DNA of 7,491 nucleotides from Thiomicrorhabdus sp034722175. GTDB lineage: Bacteria; Pseudomonadota; Gammaproteobacteria; Thiomicrospirales; Thiomicrospiraceae. Position 1 is the stretch's first letter. Every line of letters starts with the position of its first letter. The translations under genes and the position numbers were made by a program. The notes below the pieces were generated by a model. It had not been told where the DNA came from. It did not search any database and saw only the letters and a list, made by a program, of their open reading frames with translations. The stretch covers positions 1-7,491 of the forward strand of contig JAYENR010000195.1 in the NCBI GenBank assembly GCA_034722175.1. The letters are read 5' to 3'. Of this stretch, positions 1 through 6,147 are shown piece after piece.

Positions 1-1
1 C

Positions 2-433
2 CTTTCCGATGAATTTAAAGTTTCAACAGGCCTATCTGATCACTCTTTAGGCATTGAAGTGCCGATTGCAGCTGTAGCATTAGGTGCGGTTGTCATAGAG
101 AAACACTTTACCTTGGATAAAACCCTGCCTGGCCCAGACCATAAGGCGAGTTTAGAGCCGGCAGAGCTTAAAGCGATGGTTCAAGGGATTCGTCATATTG
201 AACTAGCTTTGGGTACTGGAGAGAAGGTAGCGTCTAAGTCTGAACAAGCCAATAAAACGGTAGCGAGAAAGCGAATTGTTGTCAGCCAAACTGTCAAGCA
301 GGGTGAAAAGTTTACAACCGAAAACATCACTTTAAAACGCAGTGATCAAGGTTTGTTTGCGGAGAGTTGGGATGCAGTATTGGGTCAAAAAGCCCCTAAA
401 GATTTTAGAATCGGTGAGGGGGTGGTGTTGTGA
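2..433 (+). CDS. neuB: Nonulosonic acid synthase, NeuB/LegI type (3' end only, 5' truncated by window)
   Basis: This is the last 143 codons of a PEP-dependent condensing enzyme. Enzymes of this family join phosphoenolpyruvate to a six-carbon amino sugar (ManNAc for NeuB, 2,4-diacetamido-2,4,6-trideoxymannose for LegI) to give a nine-carbon nonulosonic acid in the cytoplasm. The reading frame is open from position 2, and no start codon belongs to it here; the GTG at 59 is an internal Val. The visible barrel end carries the family words GLSDHSLG, VIEKHFTLD and LPGPDHKASLEP. A C-terminal SAF (antifreeze-like) domain follows, from about position 260. In that domain the usual RPG motif reads KRSDQGL (Arg codon 338-340), keeping the Arg but not the Pro-Gly. 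The protein stops just after GEGVVL, which looks slightly short for a SAF domain. The stop overlaps the next gene by 4 nt, so the two are probably translationally coupled. LegI is favoured over NeuB by context only; PseI is less likely because of the neighbouring NeuC-type gene. Confidence 0.93.
   Translation, partial: LSDEFKVSTGLSDHSLGIEVPIAAVALGAVVIEKHFTLDKTLPGPDHKASLEPAELKAMVQGIRHIELALGTGEKVASKSEQANKTVARKRIVVSQTVKQGEKFTTENITLKRSDQGLFAESWDAVLGQKAPKDFRIGEGVVL
25..33 (+). repeat. AACAGGCCT word, copy 1
   Basis: First of three plus-strand copies of AACAGGCCT in the first 2.7 kb. Here it lies in the neuB coding region and the palindrome is incomplete (CAGGCCTA). Confidence 0.4.
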
Positions 434-1626
434 GCAGTACCTCAAATGGGCTCAAAAAAATCTGTGTTGTGACTGGCACGCGGGCAGAGTACGGGTTATT
501 GAGTAACGTCATGCATGAAATTAAAAACCACCCAGCCTTGGAGTTACAGCTTGTCGCTTGCGCCGCACACCTTTCAAAACAGCATGGTATGACGGTTAAT
601 CAAATTATTGATGACGGATTTGAGGTTAATGCACGTGTCGAAATGCTGGAAAACCAAGATGGACGTTTAGCAATGGTTAAGGCGGTTGCTAAAGGTGTGG
701 CTGGGTTTGCAGATGCTTATGAAAGCTTACAGCCTGATTGTGTACTGCTGTTGGGAGATCGTTATGAGATCTTAGCAGCAGCAGAAACCGCTCTATTAAT
801 GGATATCCCTATTGCACATATCCATGGTGGAGAAGTGACTGAGGGGGCAGTGGATGAAGCGATTCGCCATGCAATTACAAAAATGGCGACATTGCATTTT
901 ACAGCTGCTGAAAACTACCGAAATCGTGTAATTCAGATGGGCGAGTTACCTGAAAACGTCTTTAATGTTGGTGCCCCAGGTTTAGATTTGATTCATCAAA
1001 TGAGTATGCTACCTCAGAGTGAATTAGAAAAAGATTTGAATTTAAAACTGAACAGGCCTGTTTGTTTAGTCACTTACCACCCTGTAACGTGGAATAAAAA
1101 CAAAGGCATTCAAGCTTTAACCGACTTGTTTCTTGCTTTAGAGGAAATTGAAGATGCGACTGTTGTCTGGACCGGAGCGAATGCCGATGAGCAAGGCCAA
1201 CAGATTAATGCTTTAGTTGAAGATTGGATTAAAAATACGCCGTTAAATGCTAAATTTGTCACATCATTGGGCTCGAAACGCTATTTGAGCCTGATGGCCT
1301 TAGCGGATGTGGTGGTGGGTAACTCCTCCAGTGGTATTATTGAAGCCCCCGCAATGGGAACGCCAACTGTGAATATTGGAAGCCGACAACAAGGTCGCTT
1401 ACGATCGCCATCCATTCTTGATTGCCAGGATGACCAAGCTTCAATTGCAAACGCATTAACTGAGGCTTTGTCAGATTCATTTCAAGTCATTGCACAAAAA
1501 AAGCAAAGTGTTTATGGCAGTGGTCAGACTGCTCAATTGATTTGTAATAAACTGGCAAATTTTCCTTTTGGTAAAAGAATAGGCAAACCGTTTTATGACT
1601 TACCCAACCACTGCTTTACATCTTAG
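430..1626 (+). CDS. neuC: Hydrolysing NDP-N-acetylamino-sugar 2-epimerase, NeuC/LegG type
   Basis: This cytoplasmic enzyme of the WecB/NeuC (GT-B fold) family removes the nucleotide and inverts C2, which supplies the NeuB-type synthase with its manno-configured substrate. In the legionaminic pathway (LegG) it acts on a GDP- or UDP-linked 2,4-diacetamido-trideoxyglucose. The 398 residues show the N-terminal VVTGTRAEYGLL (14-24), LLLGDRYE (106-113), HIHGGEVTEGAVDEAIRH (130-147), TYHPVT (215-220), GNSSSGIIEAP (297-307) and GTPTVNIGSRQQGR (310-323). The length is near the family norm of about 380; a few residues (PNHCFTS) follow the usual C-terminal KPFYDL. The start is the GTG at 430, which overlaps the neuB stop as GTGA. 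GAGGGG at 416-421 acts as the ribosome binding site, and the start lies about 11 codons before the conserved beta strand. NeuC proper (UDP-GlcNAc) cannot be excluded from sequence alone; the PtmE-type neighbour favours LegG. Confidence 0.93.
   Translation: MSSTSNGLKKICVVTGTRAEYGLLSNVMHEIKNHPALELQLVACAAHLSKQHGMTVNQIIDDGFEVNARVEMLENQDGRLAMVKAVAKGVAGFADAYESLQPDCVLLLGDRYEILAAAETALLMDIPIAHIHGGEVTEGAVDEAIRHAITKMATLHFTAAENYRNRVIQMGELPENVFNVGAPGLDLIHQMSMLPQSELEKDLNLKLNRPVCLVTYHPVTWNKNKGIQALTDLFLALEEIEDATVVWTGANADEQGQQINALVEDWIKNTPLNAKFVTSLGSKRYLSLMALADVVVGNSSSGIIEAPAMGTPTVNIGSRQQGRLRSPSILDCQDDQASIANALTEALSDSFQVIAQKKQSVYGSGQTAQLICNKLANFPFGKRIGKPFYDLPNHCFTS
1049..1062 (+). repeat. TGAACAGGCCTG word, copy 2 (12-bp palindrome)
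   Basis: Inside neuC. AACAGGCCTGTT (1051-1062) is a perfect 12-bp palindrome, and TGAACAGGCCTG is shared with copy 3. Confidence 0.45.
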
Positions 1627-1629
1627 GAG
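1625..1629 (+). promoter_or_regulatory. Ribosome binding site that fixes the ptmE start
   Basis: AGGAG lies across the neuC stop codon and 6 nt before the ATG at 1636. An upstream in-frame TTG at 1630 abuts this element with no spacer, so it cannot be the start served by it. ATG 1636 is therefore chosen, shortening the longest open frame by two codons. Confidence 0.75.
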
Positions 1630-1635
1630 TTGATT

Positions 1636-2700
1636 ATGGATCTTTTTGATTGGCATCGTATTTCGGTGAATGAAGAGGCATCGATTAAAGAGGCCTTAAC
1701 CGTATTAGACCGAGAGGCACTACAGATTGTTTTGGTGGTAGGTGAAGGGTGCCGTTTATTAGGAACTTTAACCGATGGGGATGTAAGGCGTGCCCTGTTA
1801 AGGGGGGAGGGGTTAGATGGGCAAGTGACAGCCGCTATGAACACCACACCGCTGATAGGCTTAAAACAACAGAGTGAAACTGCCTGGAAACGTAAAATGT
1901 TGGAGCACTCTATTCGGCATTTACCCATCGTTGACGATAACAAATGTATTGTTGGACTCTATTACGATAAAAAAGAGGTTCAAAAACGCTTTAATCCCGT
2001 GGTGTTGATGCTAGGAGGATTAGGGACTCGATTACGACCTTTGACGGAAAGCATTCCCAAGCCAATGTTAATGGTCGGTGATAAACCTATTTTAGAAACC
2101 ATCGTGACGCACATTGCCGAGCAAGGCTTTGTAAATTTTTACTTCTGCATCAACTATCTGGGTGAGCAAATTCGTCAATACTTCGGTGATGGAAGTCAAT
2201 GGGGAATTCAAATCGAGTATGTGGAGGAAGACGAACGTATGGGAACCGCTGGTGCATTAAGTCTGTTACCAGAAAAACCAACGATGCCTTTTGTGGTGAT
2301 GAATGGAGACTTGCTCACTAAAGTCGATTTAACCGCTTTAATTGATTTTCATATTGAGCATAAAAACATCACCACCGCGTGTGTTCGCGAGTATGCTCAA
2401 CAGGTACCTTATGGTGTCGTTGAAGTAGAAGGGACACGCGTTACGCAGTTAGTGGAAAAACCGGTTTATCGCTATTTTGTCAATGCAGGTATCTATGCAC
2501 TATCGCCCGAAGCGATGGATAAAGTGCCTGAGTCTGCTTTTTATGATATGCCAACCTTGATTGAAGAAGTGTTGTCTGAAAAAGGCAATGTCGGTGGGTT
2601 TCCGATTACCGAGTATTGGATGGATATCGGACAAATGCCAGACTTTGAAAAAGCCCAAGCAGACTATGAAGTCCACTTTCAGAAACGACCAAAAAAATAA
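1636..2700 (+). CDS. ptmE: CBS-domain sugar nucleotidyltransferase, PtmE-type (legionaminic acid pathway)
   Basis: This 354-residue protein is a two-part fusion. Residues 1 to about 118 form a CBS-domain pair (GTLTDGDVRRALLRG at 43-57, HLPIVDDNKCIVG at 95-107), a regulatory module that usually binds adenine nucleotides. Residues 120-354 form a nucleotidyltransferase of the RmlA/GlmU superfamily. They carry the P-loop-like LGGLGTRLRPLT (126-137) with KPML (142-145), MNGDLLT (222-228), VEKP (273-276), NAGIY (283-287) and WMDIG (328-332). In Campylobacter jejuni the protein of this architecture, PtmE, is a glucosamine-1-phosphate guanylyltransferase that commits sugar to GDP-linked legionaminic acid synthesis. 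That activity is inferred here from architecture and context. Its place between the 2-epimerase and the CMP-sugar synthetase matches legionaminic clusters. No transmembrane segment is seen. An alternative is a mannose- or glucose-1-phosphate nucleotidyltransferase of broader specificity. Confidence 0.88.
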   Translation: MDLFDWHRISVNEEASIKEALTVLDREALQIVLVVGEGCRLLGTLTDGDVRRALLRGEGLDGQVTAAMNTTPLIGLKQQSETAWKRKMLEHSIRHLPIVDDNKCIVGLYYDKKEVQKRFNPVVLMLGGLGTRLRPLTESIPKPMLMVGDKPILETIVTHIAEQGFVNFYFCINYLGEQIRQYFGDGSQWGIQIEYVEEDERMGTAGALSLLPEKPTMPFVVMNGDLLTKVDLTALIDFHIEHKNITTACVREYAQQVPYGVVEVEGTRVTQLVEKPVYRYFVNAGIYALSPEAMDKVPESAFYDMPTLIEEVLSEKGNVGGFPITEYWMDIGQMPDFEKAQADYEVHFQKRPKK

Positions 2701-2703
2701 AAA

Positions 2704-2715
2704 TGAACAGGCCTG
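2704..2715 (+). repeat. TGAACAGGCCTG word, copy 3, in the ptmE-legF gap
   Basis: A 12-nt match to copy 2, lying in the 21-nt gap before legF. It contains the only AGG that could serve as that gene's ribosome binding site. Confidence 0.45.
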
Positions 2716-2721
2716 GTTAAA

Positions 2722-3438
2722 ATGACAGAGTTACAAAATAAAAAAGTTTTAGGATTAATTCCCGCACGTGGCGGATCAAAAGGCATTCCCAAAAAAAATC
2801 TCTTTCCGATTATGGCCAAGCCATTAGCACAATACACGTTTGAGGCCGCTAAAGAGAGTGGGGCTTTAAGTCAGATTATGATCTCATCTGAAGACGATGA
2901 GATCCTACATTTTGCTCAATTACACGGCATTGATACCCGTTATCGCCGTCCACAAACCTTAGGCAGTGATCAGGCTAAAACGGCTGATGTGGTTGAAGAC
3001 GTGCTTAATTGGTTGGAGCAAGTTGGGGAGTATCCCGATATCCTTGTTCTATTGCAACCAACTTCTCCTTTGCGTTCGGCAGATGATATTAATAAAGCCG
3101 TAAGACGTTTTATAGAATTAGGTGTGAATTCCATGGTAAGTGTTCATAAGATGGTTGAACACCCTTATAAAAGTATGCATATGAAAGCTGAAGGTGAGTG
3201 GAATTATTTGGCCAAACCCGCTGAAAAGGCGCATCGTAGACAAGATTATGATGATAACTACTTCACGATTAATGGAGCTTTTTATCTAGTGAAACCAGAT
3301 TGGTTCAGAGAGCATAAAACTTTTGTTGTAGAGGGTGAAACAGCGTTGTTTGAAATGAGCCCGATTGCCGGTATGGATGTAGATGAACTCGTGGATGTGT
3401 TTAAAGTTGAAGCGTATCTGAAAATGTTATCAAATTGA
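2722..3438 (+). CDS. legF: CMP-nonulosonic acid cytidylyltransferase (LegF/NeuA/PtmB type)
   Basis: The 238-residue enzyme activates the free nonulosonic acid with CTP, giving the CMP-sugar donor and pyrophosphate; it is cytoplasmic and needs Mg2+. Visible family marks are the nucleotide-binding IPARGGSKGIPKKN (13-26), ISSEDDEI (54-61), LQPTSPLR (111-118), RRQD (172-175), NGAFY (184-188) and the metal-site DVDELVD (219-225). The length fits the single-domain bacterial form without the extra esterase domain seen in some NeuA proteins. The start at ATG 2722 has a poor ribosome binding site. The only AGG upstream lies inside the palindromic word CAGGCCTG at 2708-2715, roughly 11 nt away. The gene begins 21 nt after ptmE and ends 15 nt before maf. 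An A8 tract (2791-2798) sits within the catalytic motif codons. Specificity for legionaminic acid rather than Neu5Ac is inferred from the neighbours. Confidence 0.92.
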   Translation: MTELQNKKVLGLIPARGGSKGIPKKNLFPIMAKPLAQYTFEAAKESGALSQIMISSEDDEILHFAQLHGIDTRYRRPQTLGSDQAKTADVVEDVLNWLEQVGEYPDILVLLQPTSPLRSADDINKAVRRFIELGVNSMVSVHKMVEHPYKSMHMKAEGEWNYLAKPAEKAHRRQDYDDNYFTINGAFYLVKPDWFREHKTFVVEGETALFEMSPIAGMDVDELVDVFKVEAYLKMLSN

Positions 3439-3453
3439 TTTTAAGGGAATTGT

Positions 3454-5922
3454 ATGAATAAGTTAGAACAACCATTGCTGGACGAAGTGATTGATAATAA
3501 TTATCAGGAATCTTACTTCCCATCAATCAACGGAGCTAGCTTTCAGAAAACTGCCTCCAAGACTATCTATGATCATTATTTGGGAGATTCATTCTCACAA
3601 TCTGGAACACTCTATATTATTTGTGGGACGGATAGTGGCCTGTTACCTCGCTATTTAATAGACACCTATTCCCATCAATTAGAACGTCGTCATATTATTT
3701 TTGTTGAATTTGATTCAGTTATTGAGCATCCCGTTTACCAAAAAAATATTGGAGAACTTCCTGAATGGATGACGGTGGTTAGTACAGATTCTGATGCGTT
3801 TTTAAAATTACGAGAACAGTTTATTGAATACTTTATCAGCCGTAAAGTCCGACTCTTAAAGTCTTTAACGGTCATTGATAATATTAATGCTGCTTATGGT
3901 AAGTTGTGGAAGCAAGTGACTGAAAATTACATGCAGTTGCAATATTTTGAAACGTATAACTATAGCCAACCTTTCGTCGATGCCCAATTAAGAAACCTTT
4001 CAGCAAATATTACTCCGATCCTAAAAATTAAGGATGCCTTAAAAGGACGCAAAGCTCTGTTGCTGGGTGGAGGCCCTTCTATAGATCATGCTATTGATTG
4101 GATTAAAAAACACCGTGATAAATTTATTATTTTTTCTGTTGGTCGAATTGCTCCACGGTTAATTAAAGAAGGTCTCGTGCCCGATTTCTTTGTGTCAGCA
4201 GATCCGCATGAGGTTAGCTTCGATAATAGTAAGCAGATGCTGTTTTTTTCGGGGCAGTCAGTTTTGCTGAATTGTTACCATGTCGTTCCACGCATACTCA
4301 ATCAGTGGTCTGGCCCAAGCGCTTATTATGGCCCTAGGTTACCTTGGGAGGCTGATCCTCTTAACTCAGCATCGCCTGGGCCAACCGTTATTCACAGTGC
4401 CTTGAATCAGGCAGTCTTTTTAGGCTGTAAAGAGATTTATCTAGCGGGTGTGGATATGTGTTTTTATCAGGGGCAAACACATGAGTCAGGGAGTGCTGAA
4501 AAGGCTTACGGTAAACTGGCCGTTAAACACTTGCTTCAAGTAGAAACCTATAGCGGTGAATTAGCTGAAACCGATATGCCTTTTGCTCAAGGGATCCAAG
4601 CACTCAAAGCGATGGCAAGTGCCTTTTCTGAACGGTTTCAGACGCAAATTTATAACTTAAGTGATCAGGCCGCTTTTGTTGAAGGTATAGACTATATCAA
4701 CCCAGATAATATTCATTTAGAAGAAGTTCCAGATAAGCAAGACTTAATGACTCGAATTTGGGATGCGCTGATACTAAGTGATAAAGAGAGGGTTGGCTTT
4801 ACTGAAAGTGTCTTGAAAGCGGTTCAGAAGGAGAGAAAGTTTCTTATTGAACAAAAAAGACAGTTTCAAAAAGGAATTGAACTAGCTAAAAAGATTAGAA
4901 GGTCGCCAGCCACTGAATCGAAAGTAGTTGCTTTAAAAAATAAGTTGGATAAAAAGTTGGGTGATCAGGCTCATATGCTGTTTCACTACGGCTATCAAAA
5001 CTTTGCGAATACGATGAAACCAGTTGAAGACGAAGCTGCGATGTCTATGGAGGAGATTGAATATACTCTAAGTGAATATTTTTCAGGGATGTTAAAGACA
5101 ATAAATAGTTTAATCAGCGAGTTAGATGAAACAATTAAGATGTTGAAGTTCCGTCTTTTGGAATATGGAAAGAGCAAACCTTCAGAACTTGCAACTGAAT
5201 GGCGGAAGCGTCATGAACTAGGTAGAACACAGCTTTGGCAAGAGATGCATATACTAGGTGATTTGTCTGAGGTGGAGTTTTCTGAATTACAGAAGTTACA
5301 AGCCGACTTTAATGCAGAGTTGAAGGTCAAGCAGACAACACAATCCGAAAACCTAAAAAAGCGGGCAGGAAATTGGAAAAATATTTTTTCTAAGGTGCAT
5401 GAAGCGTTTAACAATAAAAATGCATCTGAATTAAAAAGTCTTGAAGCTGGGTTGGTAAATATTGATGCTTCAGAGCTGATGCAAGAAATGGCTCTTTTAA
5501 TTCAGTCGATGTTATATGAATTAAAGGGGGATGATGAACAGGCTGTCTCGGGCTATGCAAACATTAATCACGTTAATTTAAAGTTATTTGCACTTAAGCG
5601 TATTCTGCATTTTGCCATGAAAGTGAAAGATCATAATAAAGTATTAATGACGTTAGAGCAGTTAATTCCATTCTCTAAAGACTATTTGGTGCCATATGCT
5701 GATTATATGGTTATGTTAGATCAACCAATGATGGCGGTTCAAATACTACAGGTTTATCTAAAAGAGCATCAAGAAAATGTGATTGCTTGGGTAAAACTAG
5801 CTGATTTGGCTTATTCTTTAAAGCAGGAGGATATTTTTAACCTCGCTTTTGAACAAATTAAAACCTTGTCTCCTGATGGCGCTGAATTTGCCCGTTTAGA
5901 ATCTTTAATAGGTAGCTTCTGA
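3454..5922 (+). CDS. maf: Motility accessory factor, Maf-family (DUF115) flagellin nonulosonate transferase
   Basis: Maf proteins are cytoplasmic and are required to attach pseudaminic or legionaminic acid to flagellin Ser/Thr residues; a few have been characterised structurally and genetically as glycosyltransferases. The 822 residues show an N-terminal region (about 1-185) and then the MAF_flag10/DUF115 core, related to MptE pterin pyrophosphokinases. The core carries ALLLGGGPSID (201-211), IIFSVGRIAP (225-234), LVPDFFVSADPHE (241-253) and a second half with GPTVIHSALNQAVFLGCKEI (309-328) followed by YLAGVDMCF (329-337). Residues about 440-640 are charged and predicted-helical in appearance. 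Residues about 640-822 look like TPR-type helical repeats, though no exact repeat count is claimed. At 822 residues it is longer than many Maf proteins (about 600-700). ATG 3454 has AAGGGA at 3443-3448 in front. It is last in the operon and lies directly before the flagellins, its presumed substrates. The distal half appears more AT-rich than the sugar genes. Confidence 0.9.
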   Translation: MNKLEQPLLDEVIDNNYQESYFPSINGASFQKTASKTIYDHYLGDSFSQSGTLYIICGTDSGLLPRYLIDTYSHQLERRHIIFVEFDSVIEHPVYQKNIGELPEWMTVVSTDSDAFLKLREQFIEYFISRKVRLLKSLTVIDNINAAYGKLWKQVTENYMQLQYFETYNYSQPFVDAQLRNLSANITPILKIKDALKGRKALLLGGGPSIDHAIDWIKKHRDKFIIFSVGRIAPRLIKEGLVPDFFVSADPHEVSFDNSKQMLFFSGQSVLLNCYHVVPRILNQWSGPSAYYGPRLPWEADPLNSASPGPTVIHSALNQAVFLGCKEIYLAGVDMCFYQGQTHESGSAEKAYGKLAVKHLLQVETYSGELAETDMPFAQGIQALKAMASAFSERFQTQIYNLSDQAAFVEGIDYINPDNIHLEEVPDKQDLMTRIWDALILSDKERVGFTESVLKAVQKERKFLIEQKRQFQKGIELAKKIRRSPATESKVVALKNKLDKKLGDQAHMLFHYGYQNFANTMKPVEDEAAMSMEEIEYTLSEYFSGMLKTINSLISELDETIKMLKFRLLEYGKSKPSELATEWRKRHELGRTQLWQEMHILGDLSEVEFSELQKLQADFNAELKVKQTTQSENLKKRAGNWKNIFSKVHEAFNNKNASELKSLEAGLVNIDASELMQEMALLIQSMLYELKGDDEQAVSGYANINHVNLKLFALKRILHFAMKVKDHNKVLMTLEQLIPFSKDYLVPYADYMVMLDQPMMAVQILQVYLKEHQENVIAWVKLADLAYSLKQEDIFNLAFEQIKTLSPDGAEFARLESLIGSF

Positions 5923-5979
5923 ATTATCTACACATTTTATTAAAGTTGTTAGTCTAAACTGGCAGCTTGTTCCCACCTC

Positions 5980-6014
5980 AATTAAAGCCGCTTTTTAGCG
6001 GCTTTAATTTTTTT
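5980..6014 (+). terminator. Strong rho-independent terminator after maf
   Basis: A perfect 12-bp stem, AATTAAAGCCGC (5980-5991) with GCGGCTTTAATT (5998-6009), closes a 6-nt loop. The stem runs directly into five further T (6010-6014). It is GC-rich at the top of the stem and lies 57 nt after the maf stop. It should end the sugar/maf operon before the flagellins. The A-rich left flank is too short for it to be an equally good terminator on the reverse strand, and no reverse gene needs one. Confidence 0.92.
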
Positions 6015-6024
6015 AAATAAGTGC

Positions 6025-6050
6025 TAAAGAAAATTATGAACGGCCGTTAA
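6025..6050 (+). promoter_or_regulatory. Sigma-28 (FliA)-type promoter of the first flagellin
   Basis: TAAAGAAA (6025-6032) and GCCGTTAA (6043-6050) match the flagellar sigma-28 consensus TAAAGTTT / GCCGATAA at 5 of 8 and 7 of 8 positions. The spacer is 10 nt, one shorter than the usual 11. It lies just after a terminator and 97 nt before a flagellin start, which is where a class-3 flagellar promoter is expected. The predicted start of transcription is near 6057. This is inferred from sequence only. Confidence 0.62.
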
Positions 6051-6056
6051 GGTTAT

Positions 6057-6075
6057 TGAAGGGCAATATCCTTCA
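6057..6075 (+). other. 5'-proximal hairpin in flagellin 1 leader
   Basis: TGAAGG (6057-6062) pairs with CCTTCA (6070-6075), with a possible extra G-T pair inside and a short CAATA loop. It begins almost exactly at the start predicted from the sigma-28 -10 element. It could therefore cap the 5' end of the mRNA and stabilise it, a role known for some abundant transcripts. The stem is short and could be chance. Confidence 0.35.
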
Positions 6076-6147
6076 TAACTTAAATACATTAAAAATATAA
6101 AAATTAGTTTTAAGTTTCGTATAAAGCACATGTAAGGGAGAAAGATC

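Larger units (their letters stand above)
5923..6147. other. 225-nt intergenic region between maf and the first flagellin
   Basis: No coding frame is credible on either strand here. In order it holds the operon terminator (5980-6014), a sigma-28-like promoter (6025-6050), a small hairpin at the expected transcript start (6057-6075), an AT-rich leader and the flagellin ribosome binding site AAGGGAG (6134-6140). Confidence 0.7.

Noticed and set aside
59..61. GTG as a start for a 124-codon neuB-like gene
   Set aside because: The frame is open to the window edge and the residues before it (GLSDHSLGIE) are conserved family sequence, so this is an internal Val.
1630..1632. TTG as the start of ptmE
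   Set aside because: It abuts the AGGAG site with no spacing; ATG 1636 is 6 nt from the site and fits better.
1623..1943. Open frame of about 106 codons on the minus strand
   Set aside because: It lies wholly within ptmE, which has full family motifs. The translation is rich in Ser and Cys with no recognisable domain.
4995..5177. Open frame of about 60 codons on the minus strand
   Set aside because: Shadow of maf coding sequence; no ribosome binding site or family resemblance.
5211..5414. Open frame of about 67 codons on the minus strand, Cys- and Phe-rich
   Set aside because: It is antisense to the charged helical region of maf, and its composition is what reversed Lys/Glu codons would give.
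5960..5975. TGGCAGCTTGTTCCC as a sigma-54 promoter
   Set aside because: The GG element is present, but the GC expected 10 nt further on reads CC, and the site lies before the operon terminator, so it is unlikely to drive the flagellin.
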